A DNA stretch of 64,000 bases, from NCBI RefSeq assembly GCF_014873755.1, contig NZ_JADBEG010000001.1, positions 8,158,501-8,222,500 on the forward strand, given 5' to 3'. Below the pieces are notes generated by a model that searched no databases, was not told the origin of the DNA, and saw only the letters and a list, made by a program, of their open reading frames with translations. The DNA is from Amycolatopsis lexingtonensis. Lineage in GTDB: Bacteria; Actinomycetota; Actinomycetes; Mycobacteriales; Pseudonocardiaceae. A program made the position numbers and the translations under genes. This document shows positions 52,656 to 61,821 of the stretch, in pieces (position 1 is the first letter of the stretch; each line of letters begins with the position of its first letter).

Positions 52656-53678
52656 TCAGTTGGTCGCCTGCGGGGCGATCATCGGCGCCGCGTCGACCTT
52701 GCTCGTGATGACGCCCATCTGCAGCAGCAGGTCGGGCACCCGCTGCAGGCGCCGGGCGTCCAGGGTGGAGCCGTAGCCGGGCAGGGTGAGCAGCTTGGCG
52801 GTGTCTTCGTCGATCTTCGCGTACTTGACCAGCAGCGGTTCGACCTTCGAGCGGTCGTTGATCGCGTCGCTCGTGGCCTTCTTCATCGCGCGCTGGAAGG
52901 CGGCGAGGGTCTTCGGGTTCCCCTGGACCCACTTCGTCGTCGCGCCGTAGCCGGTCAGCGGGAAGTCCTGGCTGGCGCCGGTGTTGATGTCGATGACCGG
53001 CGTCGCGCCGACGGTCTTCGCCGACTGCGAGAGCATCGGCTCCGGCATGTAGGCCGCGTCCACCTGGTTGTCCTTCAGCGCCGCCGCCATGTTCGGCAGT
53101 GCGACCAGGGTCCACTTGACCGTGCTGAAGTCGACGCCGTGGTCCTTCATGACCGACTTGGTGAGGATGTCGGACGCGGTGTTCATCGCCGTGATCGCGA
53201 TTCGCTTGCCGGCCAGGTCGTTGACCGTCTTCACGTTCGAAGTCGGCACGGTGACGATGGCGTTGCTCTTCGCGTTCACCGACGTGCCGTCGGCGACGAG
53301 CTGGATGTCCGCGGCGCCCTTGCTCTTGGCGACGAAGAACGGCGTGTAGGTCGAGAGCGCGATGTCGGCTTCGCCGTTGAGCGCCTTCGTCATCGACTCC
53401 TGGCCGCTCTTGGCGACGATCTGTTCGACGTCGAGGCCCTCGGCCTTGAAGTAACCCCCGTCCAAGGCCAGCCAGAACGGCGCGAGGTCCGTCGTCGGCA
53501 TGATCGAGACCTTGATCTTCGACTTCTCCAGGCCGCCCCCGTTCGACGAGGCGTTCGAGTCGTCCGAGCCGAGGGCGCTGCAGCCCGTGAGGGCTGTCGC
53601 CGCCGCGACGGTGAGGGCGAGCCCGAGCGCGGCGCGGCGAGTGCGAACCCGGCCACTGCTCATGGCGTTTCCAAGCAA
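52656..53678 (-). CDS. NitT/TauT-type ABC substrate-binding lipoprotein (operon-first)
   Basis: A 340-residue binding lipoprotein: ALGLALTVAAATALTGCSAL with lipobox ALTGC, mature region SKIKVSIMPTTDLAPFWLAL, ADIALSTYTPFFVAKSKGAA, and QVDAAYMPEPMLSQSAK. I place the start at TTG 53678, 6 nt after AAGGAG; ATG 53663 is an in-frame alternative 21 nt from that site. First gene of the operon SBP-permease-permease-ATPase-SBP. Ligand unknown; the nearby decarboxylase is convergent and gives no firm hint. Confidence 0.88.
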   Translation of the reverse strand: MLGNAMSSGRVRTRRAALGLALTVAAATALTGCSALGSDDSNASSNGGGLEKSKIKVSIMPTTDLAPFWLALDGGYFKAEGLDVEQIVAKSGQESMTKALNGEADIALSTYTPFFVAKSKGAADIQLVADGTSVNAKSNAIVTVPTSNVKTVNDLAGKRIAITAMNTASDILTKSVMKDHGVDFSTVKWTLVALPNMAAALKDNQVDAAYMPEPMLSQSAKTVGATPVIDINTGASQDFPLTGYGATTKWVQGNPKTLAAFQRAMKKATSDAINDRSKVEPLLVKYAKIDEDTAKLLTLPGYGSTLDARRLQRVPDLLLQMGVITSKVDAAPMIAPQATN

Positions 53679-53763
53679 GGCCTGCTCCTTGGGTGAAAAA
53701 AGTGACGGTTGATGGACCGAATCCCGGGGAAGTACGTAACTCATTCTCGGGAGTACGCGGGCC

Positions 53764-53793
53764 ACTGTAGAGAACGTGACAGCTTGCTCACAA
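53764..53793 (-). promoter_or_regulatory. Putative promoter of the ABC operon
   Basis: On the minus strand TTGTGA (53793-53788) and TACAGT (53769-53764) are 18 nt apart, about 85 nt upstream of the binding-protein start. A 10-bp palindrome, GGTCTAGACC (53845-53854), lies further upstream and could be an operator. Pattern match only. Confidence 0.4.
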
Positions 53794-53975
53794 CGGGTGG
53801 GATCAATACCCGAGAGGGTGGCGCACGTCACTCTTTCGGCCTCTGGTCTAGACCCACTGCTCCACTCGCCGTAAGCGTTCACCCAGCGTAGGGCCCAGAT
53901 CCTGAATAAGAGATGTCCAGCTGTGTGCCGACTGAGCGAACGCTGTGCAACATCGAGCGCGTCCTGTCGGGAGGG

Positions 53976-54004
53976 TTACATCTTCCCCGGCCGTTCGCTA
54001 CCCT
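53976..54004 (+). promoter_or_regulatory. Putative promoter of the conservon operon
   Basis: TTACAT (53976-53981) and TACCCT (53999-54004) with a 17-nt spacer, the best pair in the 684-nt divergent gap before the NIT kinase. If used, the leader is about 350 nt. Confidence 0.3.
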
Positions 54005-54362
54005 CTGCACCTGCGGGGAGGTATCAACCTCCGATGTAGTGAGAGAGAGTGCCTGGATGGCCGATCAAGTCGATCCCCGGTTTACCAGGGCACGCTGTGC
54101 TTTTCCTGAGAGATTCGTCCCCGTAGAGGCCACTGCCTGGCCGGGCACAGCCGCCGCACCGGTGGGCTAGGCCGAACCAACAGACCGATGCGAGACCAGC
54201 GCAGGGACCCGACCGTGATGCTCGAGCTGAACCGATTCCGTCCAGACGGACGGGGTTCAGGAACACCCGCCGAAGACGATCTTTTCACCCGTACGGGTAC
54301 CGTCTCCCGCTGGGCTCGTTCCGACCTGCCGCTGCGCTTGAGCGCCGGGAGCGTGCAGACGA
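54005..54362 (+). other. Long, probably structured leader of the conservon operon
   Basis: No supported gene lies here. Inverted repeats include GGAGGT-ATCAA-CCTCC (about 54018-54033) and GTGCC-TGG with CCAGGGCAC (about 54049-54093), and GTCCAGACGGAC near 54240. The later part (54100-54362) shows no typical codon bias. Known riboswitch consensus boxes were not found. It may be an untranslated control region or simply the intergenic space upstream of a promoter that I have missed. Confidence 0.35.
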
Positions 54363-57300
54363 GTGGCTGACGAGAACGCGATGCGCCCGGGCGGGCGCTG
54401 GACCGACCAAGGTTTCACGAGCACGAACGATGATGGTGGTGCGGCGGTGCCGAACGAAGACGCCGCGGGGGTAGGAGGGGCCCCCGCGCAGTCGCCCGGA
54501 GAGAGTCCGGGCCGGAAGGCCGGGTTCTTTTCCGGCATGCGCGACTGGCGGCTGCGCTCCAAGCTGGCCGCGGTCCTGATCATCCCGACCTTGACCGCGG
54601 CGGTGCTGGGGGCACTGCGCGTGGTCGACGACGCCAGGGAAGCGGCGGAGTTCCAGCGCACGGCCGACCAGGTGGCGTTCGCCGTCAAGGTCACGACGGT
54701 GGTCCACGAGCTGCAGAACGAGCGCTCGCTGGCCGTCGCCCGGATCTCGTCCGGCAACTCGCTGCTGCAGACCGGCCTCGACTCGCAGATCGCGAAGGTC
54801 GACCGCGAGGTCGCGGACCTGCGCTCGGCGGCGTCGACGCTCAACTACGACGACCAGGCGACCAAGGACCGCTACACCCGCGGTATCCAGCGCCTCGACG
54901 CCCTGCGCCCGCTGCGCGCCGCGTTCAACGCGCAGAACGGCCTGCCCGACATCACGGTGATGACGGCCTACTCGGGCATCCTCGACTCGCTCATCGAGCT
55001 CGGCCGCGAGGTGACCACCGCGGTCACCGACCGGGACGTGCTGCGGCTGGGCACGAGCACGCAGGCGATCAGCGAGGCCAAGGAGTTCACCACCCGCTCC
55101 GACGCCGAGCTGCAGATCGCCGCGTTCCGCGGGAGCTTCCCCGGTGACCTCCTGGACCAGACGCGCGCGTCGGCCTCCAGTGCGGACGCCTCGGTCCAGG
55201 CGTTCCTCGCGAACGCCGACGACGACCAGCGGCAGCTCTACAACGACACCTACTCGGGCCCGGAGGTCGACGACCGCCGCCGGATCCAGACCGCGGCGTT
55301 CGCCTTCGCCCAGCTGGACCAGGCGCCGAGCATCGACACCACGGCGCTCGGCAAGGACAGCACCGTTTCGGCGGACAAGCTGCACGCGGTCGAGTCGAAC
55401 CTGCTGGCCCAGCTCAAGACCCGCGCGGACGACCTCGCCACGGCGGCGGTCAACTCGGCGTGGGTCGGCGGTGCCGTGGTGCTCGCCGCCCTGGCCGCCG
55501 CGATCGCGCTGATGCTCATCGTCGCCCGCCTGATGCTGCGCCCGCTGCGGGTGCTGCGCCGGAGCGCGCTGGACGTCGCCTACACCCGGCTGCCCGAAAC
55601 CGTGCAGGCGATCCTCGACGACCCGGACCCGGTCGGCGCCTCCAAGAAGGCCGTCCAGCCGGTGCCGGTCACCTCCCGCGACGAGATCGGCGAGGTCGCG
55701 CGGTCGTTCGACATCGTCCACGAGCAGGCCGTCAAGATGGCCGCCGAGCAGGCCCTCCTGCGCGAGAACGTCAACGGCATCTTCGTGAACCTCTCCCGGC
55801 GGTCGCAGCGGCTGGTGGAACGCCAGCTCGGCGTCATCGACCGCCTCGAGGCCGACGAGCAGGACCCGGACCACTTGGCGAGCCTGTTCGAGCTCGACCA
55901 CCTGGCCACCCGGCTGCGGCGCAACGGTGAGTCCCTGCTGGTGCTTTCGGGCGCCGGCCTGGCCAAGTCCGTGCCCAAGCCGGTGCCCGCCGCCGACGTC
56001 ATCGGCGCCGCGGTGTCCGAGATCGAGCAGTACGCCCGGATCGAGGTCGGCATCGTGCCCGACGTCGCGGTCCAGGGCCTCGCGATCCACGACCTCGTGC
56101 ACGTCCTCGCGGAGCTGCTCGACAACGCGACCTACTTCTCCGAGCCGGAGACGAAGGTCATCGTCCGGGCCGTGGTGACCCGCCGCAAGGCGCTCGCCAT
56201 CCAGGTCACCGACCACGGTGTCGGCATGAGCGACGAGCGGCTGGCCGAGGTCAACGCGCGGCTCGCCGAGCCGCCGGACCTGGACGTGTCGGTGACCCGC
56301 CGGATGGGCCTGTACGTGGTCTCGCGCCTGGCCAAGCGCCACGGCATCGAGGTCCGGCTGCGCGAGAACGAGGACATCGAGGGTGGCGTGATCGCCCGCG
56401 TCGTCGTCCCGGCGGAGCTGCTCACCCACCTCCGCCCAGGCATGCAGCGGCAGACCCCGCTCCCGCCGGGCCGGTCCGAGACGTCCATGTCGATGCCGAG
56501 CATCCCGATCCCGGCCGCGCGCTCGGACTTCGACCAGACGCAGTCGTTCTCGCAGACCCCGCCGCCGCCTTCGGCGCCCCCGCCGCCACCCCCGGCCCCG
56601 CCGAAGCACGAGCCGGTGGCGAACCAGGGCGGGCTGGTCCCGCTGGACCAGCCGATCAGCCTGGACGACCTGGTCAGCGGCGGCCGCGCGGCGGGCCCGT
56701 TCCTGTCGCCCGAGCTGCCCAAGCCGGACGTGCCGGCCTGGCCGACCGCGGAGGACCTGGCGCCGCTGGCGCCCTCGTCGAACGGCGACGGGGCCAGCTC
56801 GCGGGCCGGCGACACCCAGTTCGCGCCGCTGGTGCTGCCCAAGCGCGAGCCGAAGTTCGTCCCGCCCGAGGAACCGCCCCCGGCGCCGCCGCCCGCGGCG
56901 GAGGTCGGCTCGTCGGCGCTCGAGGACGATGTACCCACCCGGCGGCTGCCCATCTACCAGTCGGTGCTGTCACGCTGGTTCAGTGAGGGCGACGACGCGG
57001 CTGCCGACCCGGTGCCGCCGCAGAGCGACCAGGGCCACCAGAGCCACCGGAGTGCGCAGGACGAGGTCGAGGACCCGAACCTGCCACCCCTCACCGGCCG
57101 CGACGAGCCCGTCCCGGAACCCGCGGACGAACTCCAGCCGACGGCGGCCACCCGGCACCCGCTCCTCCCGCCCGACGACGGCTGGCACAGCGCCTCCGAC
57201 GACGGCTGGCAGGCGGCGCAGTCGCTGCTCGAGTCCAAGAACGAGGAGATCACCACGGCCGGGCTGCCCAAGCGCATCCCGAACGCCTACCTGGTGCCCG

Positions 57301-57530
57301 GTTCGATCGGCGGTCCGAGCTCGACGCCCGACGCACCGGCCCAGAACAACTTCGCGGATGCCACCGCGGGCATGCCCGGAACGGGTGCGATCACCCGCTC
57401 GGCGTCCGCGGCGCGGAACCGGATGGCAAGCTTCCAACGTGGGTACACCTCGGGGCGCCATGCGCTGAAGGAGCGACCGGGCGACGAGGTTCCGGTGAGT
57501 GGCAACACCACAGACAGCAGTGAGGAGTGA
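54363..57530 (+). CDS. Conservon sensor histidine kinase with NIT domain (CvnA)
   Basis: A 1055-residue membrane kinase: disordered N-terminus, TM1 about 67-87, NIT sensor about 90-350 ([20 protein letters not shown]), TM2 about 365-392 and HAMP. The kinase core has [21 protein letters not shown]-box [16 protein letters not shown]1 [15 protein letters not shown] and [17 protein letters not shown] ~350-residue Pro/Glu-rich tail ends [20 protein letters not shown]. In conservons this protein docks the B, C and D proteins at the membrane in a G-protein-coupled-receptor-like complex. No response regulator is adjacent. Starts with GTG; its end overlaps or abuts the roadblock gene. Confidence 0.92.
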   Translation: MADENAMRPGGRWTDQGFTSTNDDGGAAVPNEDAAGVGGAPAQSPGESPGRKAGFFSGMRDWRLRSKLAAVLIIPTLTAAVLGALRVVDDAREAAEFQRTADQVAFAVKVTTVVHELQNERSLAVARISSGNSLLQTGLDSQIAKVDREVADLRSAASTLNYDDQATKDRYTRGIQRLDALRPLRAAFNAQNGLPDITVMTAYSGILDSLIELGREVTTAVTDRDVLRLGTSTQAISEAKEFTTRSDAELQIAAFRGSFPGDLLDQTRASASSADASVQAFLANADDDQRQLYNDTYSGPEVDDRRRIQTAAFAFAQLDQAPSIDTTALGKDSTVSADKLHAVESNLLAQLKTRADDLATAAVNSAWVGGAVVLAALAAAIALMLIVARLMLRPLRVLRRSALDVAYTRLPETVQAILDDPDPVGASKKAVQPVPVTSRDEIGEVARSFDIVHEQAVKMAAEQALLRENVNGIFVNLSRRSQRLVERQLGVIDRLEADEQDPDHLASLFELDHLATRLRRNGESLLVLSGAGLAKSVPKPVPAADVIGAAVSEIEQYARIEVGIVPDVAVQGLAIHDLVHVLAELLDNATYFSEPETKVIVRAVVTRRKALAIQVTDHGVGMSDERLAEVNARLAEPPDLDVSVTRRMGLYVVSRLAKRHGIEVRLRENEDIEGGVIARVVVPAELLTHLRPGMQRQTPLPPGRSETSMSMPSIPIPAARSDFDQTQSFSQTPPPPSAPPPPPPAPPKHEPVANQGGLVPLDQPISLDDLVSGGRAAGPFLSPELPKPDVPAWPTAEDLAPLAPSSNGDGASSRAGDTQFAPLVLPKREPKFVPPEEPPPAPPPAAEVGSSALEDDVPTRRLPIYQSVLSRWFSEGDDAAADPVPPQSDQGHQSHRSAQDEVEDPNLPPLTGRDEPVPEPADELQPTAATRHPLLPPDDGWHSASDDGWQAAQSLLESKNEEITTAGLPKRIPNAYLVPGSIGGPSSTPDAPAQNNFADATAGMPGTGAITRSASAARNRMASFQRGYTSGRHALKERPGDEVPVSGNTTDSSEE

Positions 57531-57532
57531 AA

Positions 57533-58012
57533 GTGACACGGGCGGGTGCAATGCAGCCGGGTGGCTCCGCGCAGCCGAACGGCCAGGCGCATGCCAAGGC
57601 GAACAATGCCGGCAGCTTCGCTTGGCTGATCACGGATTTCGTGCACCGGGTGCCCGGCGCGGCCCACGCGGTCGTGGTGTCGGCCGACGGCCTGCTCCTC
57701 GCGGCCTCGCGAGGGCTGCCGAAGGACCGGGCGGACCAGCTGGCCGCGGTGGCGTCGGGGCTGACCAGCCTCGCGCGCGGCGCGGCCAAGGTGTTCGAGG
57801 GCGGCACGGTGGCGCAGACGGTGGTCGAGATGGCCAACGGCTTCCTTTTCCTCATGTCGGTTTCCGACGGTTCGTGTCTGGCGGTGCTCGGCTCGCCGGA
57901 GAGTGACATCGGCTTGGTCGTCTACGAGATGACCCTGCTGGTGGAGCGGGTCGGCCAGCAGCTGACTCCGGAGATGCGCGCGCAACTGCAGGGCGCGGCC
58001 GTCCGCCGCTGA
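57533..58012 (+). CDS. Roadblock/LC7 domain protein (CvnB)
   Basis: A 159-residue roadblock/LC7 (MglB-like) protein: [60 protein letters not shown] and [20 protein letters not shown]. Roadblock dimers act as regulators or GTPase-activating partners of MglA-type G proteins. GTG 57533 is chosen because GAGGAG lies 5 nt upstream; an in-frame GTG at 57527 overlaps the kinase stop. The first ~25 residues are a Gly/Ala/Gln-rich extension absent from the second copy at 59806. Confidence 0.95.
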   Translation: MTRAGAMQPGGSAQPNGQAHAKANNAGSFAWLITDFVHRVPGAAHAVVVSADGLLLAASRGLPKDRADQLAAVASGLTSLARGAAKVFEGGTVAQTVVEMANGFLFLMSVSDGSCLAVLGSPESDIGLVVYEMTLLVERVGQQLTPEMRAQLQGAAVRR

Positions 58013-58037
58013 GGACCTGGGAACCGAGGAGAGAGCC

Positions 58038-58814
58038 GTGGACGACGGGCGCTTGAGGGGTGATGGCCGGCTCGGTGACGACTTCTCCGGTGGTTGGTCC
58101 GAGCAGGACGACGGCCGGGAGGACTGGCAGTCGTTCCGGGACCGCGTCGACCGCGAATGGCGGGCGAGGCGGGTGCAGGCATCCGACAGCGACCCCGTGC
58201 GGGAGCCGCCGAACTGGCTGACCGACAGCAACGCCGGGCAGGAACCGATCCGGCCGATCGCGGGCGGTACCGAGTACCGCGACCGGCTGCTCGGCGGGCC
58301 GGGCGCGGAGCTGTTCGGCGGTTCGAGCGGGCCGCTGTACGACGCGCACGAGTTCGCCGCGTACAGCACCGAGCGGGACTTCGGGGCCGGACCGGACTCC
58401 GGTGAGCTGGCCGCGGCGCTGCCGCAGCAGGCCCACCAGGAGTACGTCGACGCGCCGCCGCCGACGGAGATGGAGACGTCCGGCCTGGTCCGGCCGTACT
58501 TCCGGACCCGCGGGCGGACGAAGGCGACGCTCGACCTGGCCATCGAGGCGTTGATCTCGACCAGCGAACAGGGCCGGATGCTCGACCGGGTCCGGGTGCC
58601 CGAGCACCGGTCGATCTGCGACCTGTGCGTCGACACCCGGTCGGTGGCCGAAGTGGCGGCGCTGCTGCGCCTGCCGCTCGGCGTGGTGCGGGTGTTGATT
58701 GGTGACGTGGCGGGCCTCGGGCTGGTGCTGGTGCATTCCAGCAGCCCGACCGTGGGCGACCGCCCGAGTATCGAGTTCATGGAAAGGGTGCTCAGTGGGC
58801 TTCGGAGAATTTGA
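58038..58814 (+). CDS. DUF742 protein (CvnC)
   Basis: A 258-residue protein with a long acidic, disordered N-terminus (~150 residues) and a C-terminal DUF742 domain. The domain has VRPYFRTRGRTKATLDLAIE, ALISTSEQ, HRSICDLCVDTRSVAEVAAL, LRLPLGVVRVLIGDVAGLGL and FMERVLSGLRRI. DUF742 looks like a winged-helix domain and is the third conserved conservon component. Most family members have only ~130 residues, so the extension is unusual. It overlaps the GTPase gene by 20 nt. Confidence 0.93.
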   Translation: MDDGRLRGDGRLGDDFSGGWSEQDDGREDWQSFRDRVDREWRARRVQASDSDPVREPPNWLTDSNAGQEPIRPIAGGTEYRDRLLGGPGAELFGGSSGPLYDAHEFAAYSTERDFGAGPDSGELAAALPQQAHQEYVDAPPPTEMETSGLVRPYFRTRGRTKATLDLAIEALISTSEQGRMLDRVRVPEHRSICDLCVDTRSVAEVAALLRLPLGVVRVLIGDVAGLGLVLVHSSSPTVGDRPSIEFMERVLSGLRRI

Positions 58815-59403
58815 CTCCGACGCGAACGCGCCGCAGGTGACGGGTCCGACCTCGTCGGCCAAGATCGTGGTCGCCGGCGGGTTCGGTTCGGGGAAGACAA
58901 CGTTGGTCGGGGCGATCTCCGAGATCGACCCGCTGACCACCGAGGCCATGATGACCGAGGCGAGCGTCGGGCACGACGACACCTCGGCCACGCCCAACAA
59001 GACCACCACCACCGTGGCGATGGACTTCGGGCGCATCTCGCTGGACTCGGACCTCGTGCTGTACGTCTTCGGCACGCCGGGTCAGCACCGGTTCTGGTTC
59101 ATGTGGGACGACCTCGCGGTCGGCGCCATCGGCGCGGTCGTGCTGGTGGACACGCGGCGGCTCGCCGACGCGTTCCCCTCGATCGACTTCTTCGAGAACC
59201 GGAAGCTGCCCTACGTCGTGGCGATCAACTGCTTCGACCGGCTGCTGCACCACCAGATCGAAGACGTCCGGCACGCGCTGACCATCGCGCCGTCGGTCCC
59301 GATCATGGCGTGCGACGCGCGCGAGCGCGACTCCGCCAAGCAGGTGCTGATCTCCGTCGTCCAGCACGCGATCGCGCACGATTCGGCGTTGCGCGCGGGA
59401 TAG
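58795..59403 (+). CDS. MglA-like small GTPase (CvnD)
   Basis: A 202-residue Ras-like G protein: P-loop VAGGFGSGKTTLVGAISEI (about 28), switch region with NKTTTTVAMDFGRISLD, G3 VFGTPGQHRFWFMW (Gly-Gln present where Ras has DxxG) and G4 AINCFD in place of NKxD. In Streptomyces conservons the D protein cycles between GDP and GTP at the membrane under control of A and B. GTG 58795 lies within the end of the DUF742 gene. It ends this A-B-C-D unit; a new promoter region follows. Confidence 0.94.
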   Translation: MGFGEFDSDANAPQVTGPTSSAKIVVAGGFGSGKTTLVGAISEIDPLTTEAMMTEASVGHDDTSATPNKTTTTVAMDFGRISLDSDLVLYVFGTPGQHRFWFMWDDLAVGAIGAVVLVDTRRLADAFPSIDFFENRKLPYVVAINCFDRLLHHQIEDVRHALTIAPSVPIMACDARERDSAKQVLISVVQHAIAHDSALRAG

Positions 59404-59697
59404 CGGATGACCTCCCGAACCGGATGCGGCCGTTGGAGTGAACTCCGCGTGCTTCACCCACTTCGGGGAGTGGTGCCGTCGTCCGGAGCAGTGACCGGCC
59501 GCGCCGGTCCGCGGCGGCCGGCGGCGGGGCCACCGGTCCGGACCACCGGCACACCGGCTGACCTGCGCCGACACCTCGCGGTGGCGGCGCGGGACCGGCG
59601 TCGCCGGCTGTCGCCCGGAAGCGTGACCCCGTCCGGGTGGGCGCGGAGCGCGGCCACGCGCACACGTAGGGTGCGCTGCGGCCGGCCCGTGGTGGAC

Positions 59698-59725
59698 TCG
59701 ACACCACCGGCGGTGCGAATACGCT
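59698..59725 (+). promoter_or_regulatory. Putative promoter for the second roadblock-DUF742 pair
   Basis: TCGACA (59698-59703) and TACGCT (59720-59725), 16-nt spacer. The 402-nt gap 59404-59805 holds no supported gene, and this is its best promoter-like pair; a strong AAGGAGGGG site precedes the next start at 59806. Confidence 0.35.
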
Positions 59726-59805
59726 TTACCGTGGCGTCGTCGACCGGCCGTGCCGGACGCTCCGGGGTGCGGCACGCGATGCCGCGCGAGCAAGGAGGGG
59801 CAGTA

Positions 59806-60222
59806 GTGACGGCTTCCGGCCAGGGCACATTCGGCTGGCTCATCACGGACTTCGTGCGCCGGGTACCGGGTGCGGCGCACGCCGTCCTGGTGTCCGCGGA
59901 CGGGCTGCTCCTCGCGCCGTCGGAAGGGCTGCCGCAGGAGCGCGCCGAGCAGCTGTCCGCGGTGGCGTCCGGGCTGATCAGCCTGACGCAAGGCGCCGCG
60001 CGCTGCTTCGAAGCGGGCGGCGTCAACCAGACCGTGGTGGAGATGGAGCGCGGCTACTTGTTCTTGATGTCCGTTTCGGACGGCTCGTCGCTGGCGGTGC
60101 TGGCCGCCCCGACGTGCGACATCGGCACGGTCGCCTACGAGATGACCCTGCTCGTCGAGCGGGTCGGCCAGCAGATCACCCCCGAGCTGCGCGCGCAGCT
60201 GCAGGGCGGCGTGCGTGGGTAG
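59806..60222 (+). CDS. Second roadblock/LC7 protein (CvnB paralogue)
   Basis: A 138-residue roadblock protein very close to the one at 57533: [60 protein letters not shown]. By eye about three quarters of aligned residues are identical, pointing to duplication. It lacks the N-terminal extension. AAGGAGGGG lies 5 nt before GTG 59806. It pairs with its own DUF742 gene 6 nt downstream but has no linked kinase or GTPase, so it may heterodimerise with, or compete in, the main conservon. Confidence 0.94.
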   Translation: MTASGQGTFGWLITDFVRRVPGAAHAVLVSADGLLLAPSEGLPQERAEQLSAVASGLISLTQGAARCFEAGGVNQTVVEMERGYLFLMSVSDGSSLAVLAAPTCDIGTVAYEMTLLVERVGQQITPELRAQLQGGVRG

Positions 60223-60228
60223 GACGAG

Positions 60229-61188
60229 ATGAGGATTTCGGGATTCGACGATCCGGACTCCAGCGGCTGGGACGCACTGCACCGCGGCACCGAGCGCGAG
60301 GGTTTCGATTCGCCCAGCAAGTTCGACATGTCGACGCTGTCGATGATCATGCCCAAGCGCAAGCCGTCCCGGCCGAAGCCGGATCCGCAGGGCTACACCG
60401 ACGAGGACACCCGTGAGTGGGGCTCGTCGTCCGACGACGAGGAGTACACCGGCGGGCACCGGCGCCACGTAGCGGACGACTACCCGCCCGCGCCGCCGCG
60501 CGAGTTCGCCGGCTACGCGGACGCGCACTCGCCCCAATACGCCGAAGACGGCTACGACCCGGCCGAGCCCGAGTGGCAGGACGGCGAAACTTACGCGCCG
60601 GAGCCCCCGGCACTGGAACCGGCGTGGACCCCGCCGCGGGGTGCCCGCCCGCCCGCGCCGCCGCGGCCCCCGGTCGCGCACCGGCCGCCCGCGCCGCGTC
60701 CGCCCGCGCCCCGGCACCCGGTGGCGCCCCCGCCGTCGTGGACGCCCCCGCCGGACCCGGAGACCCGCTGGATCCCGCAGCCGGAGCCGTGGGAGGACCC
60801 GGCCTGGCACGAACCGGCCCGCGTCGCGAGCCCGGTGCCGGTCGCTTCGGCGAACTCGCGGGTCCGCCCGTACACCCGCACCGGCGGGCGCACCCGGTCC
60901 GACCACAACCTGGCGCTGGAGGCGCTGGTCTCGACGTCCGACGACGGCCGCCGCTACCGCGGGGTCCGGTCGGTCGAGCACCGCCGGATCTGCGACCTGT
61001 GCCTGGACACCCGCTCGGTCGCCGAGATCGCCGCCCACCTGCGGCTGCCGCTGGGCGTGGTGAAGATCCTGGTCGGCGACATGGCCGACATCGGCCTGGT
61101 GCTGATCCACCAGACCGAGCTGATCCTCGGCGACCGCTCGTCCCGCGACTTCATGGAACGCGTGCTCGCGGGCCTGCGTGCGCTTTAA
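60229..61188 (+). CDS. Second DUF742 protein with long proline-rich region (CvnC paralogue)
   Basis: A 319-residue protein: an acidic N-terminus (MRISGFDDPDSSGWDAL), a Pro-rich middle (about 140-195, PPAPRPPAPRHPVAPPPSW), and a C-terminal DUF742 domain (VRPYTRTGGRTRSDHNLALE, HRRICDLCLDTRSVAEIAAH, LRLPLGVVKILVGDMADIGL, FMERVLAGLRAL). The domain is clearly paralogous to that at 58038, while the N-terminal halves are unrelated. The proline-rich segment is suited to docking or low-complexity assembly. Its TAA shares TTAA with the convergent gene. Confidence 0.92.
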   Translation: MRISGFDDPDSSGWDALHRGTEREGFDSPSKFDMSTLSMIMPKRKPSRPKPDPQGYTDEDTREWGSSSDDEEYTGGHRRHVADDYPPAPPREFAGYADAHSPQYAEDGYDPAEPEWQDGETYAPEPPALEPAWTPPRGARPPAPPRPPVAHRPPAPRPPAPRHPVAPPPSWTPPPDPETRWIPQPEPWEDPAWHEPARVASPVPVASANSRVRPYTRTGGRTRSDHNLALEALVSTSDDGRRYRGVRSVEHRRICDLCLDTRSVAEIAAHLRLPLGVVKILVGDMADIGLVLIHQTELILGDRSSRDFMERVLAGLRAL

Positions 61189-61772
61189 CCCGCGGTGAGG
61201 TCGAGGGCCAGTGTGTTGCCCGGCCCGGCGACCGCCGTGTTGAGCACGGGCGTCGCCGACCCGCAGTTCGCGAACTCGCCGAGGGTGTACGTCGAGGTCA
61301 GCCGGCCGCCCTGGCCCGTGACGAAGCCGTCCGCGACGAGCTCCGTCGTCACCGGCTGGGCGGTGCCGCAGGAGGCCCCGACGTCGTACGGGACGCCGTT
61401 CACGCGCACGTCCGACAGCTTGACCGGCCAGGTCGCGGAGCCGGTGAAGCCGCTGAACACCGAGCCCTCGGCGCTGCCGGGCCCGAGCGTGACGATCCCG
61501 CTGACCGCGCCGATGCCGGGCACCACCTTGGTCACCTTCACCGGCGGCAGCGTGATCGTCCCGTAGAAGGTGTACGAGCCGAGCTGCGTGTACATGTCGA
61601 ACTGGCCCGGCCCCAGCTTCAGATCGGCGCCCGGCTTCGCGATGTGCGTCGTCCCGCTGACGGTGTACTTCGAGTAGACCGGCGGCCCGGCCGCGTCCGC
61701 CGCTCCGGAGAAGCCCGCCCCACCCACGATCGTCGCCGCCGCTACGGCGGTCACTCGCGTTCCCCACTTCAT
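61185..61772 (-). CDS. Secreted protein of unknown function (195 aa)
   Basis: Family not firmly recognised. A signal peptide covers residues 1-28 (VTAVAAATIVGGAGFSGAADAAG). The mature part is beta-rich with many Thr, Val and Gly residues (HIAKPGADLKLGPGQFDMYT, YTFYGTITLPPVKVTKVVPG) and two Cys (GASCGTAQ, FANCGSATPV) likely to form one disulphide. It resembles other small actinobacterial secreted beta-sandwich proteins. It is monocistronic and convergent to the second DUF742 gene. Confidence 0.65.
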   Translation of the reverse strand: MKWGTRVTAVAAATIVGGAGFSGAADAAGPPVYSKYTVSGTTHIAKPGADLKLGPGQFDMYTQLGSYTFYGTITLPPVKVTKVVPGIGAVSGIVTLGPGSAEGSVFSGFTGSATWPVKLSDVRVNGVPYDVGASCGTAQPVTTELVADGFVTGQGGRLTSTYTLGEFANCGSATPVLNTAVAGPGNTLALDLTAG

Positions 61773-61821
61773 GGACCAGGCTTACCACCTGCGAAGACGC
61801 TCCGGTGGGGATTCACCGGAT

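Noticed and set aside
54093..54125. Glycine-riboswitch-like string (AATCTCTCAGGAAAAGCACAG) on the minus strand
   Set aside because: The companion GCCGAAGG.GCAA box and helices are absent, and no downstream gene on that strand fits glycine control.
58792..61788. Minus-strand open frame of about 1000 codons opposite the conservon
   Set aside because: Antisense to several genes with clear domains; composition is that of a shadow frame.
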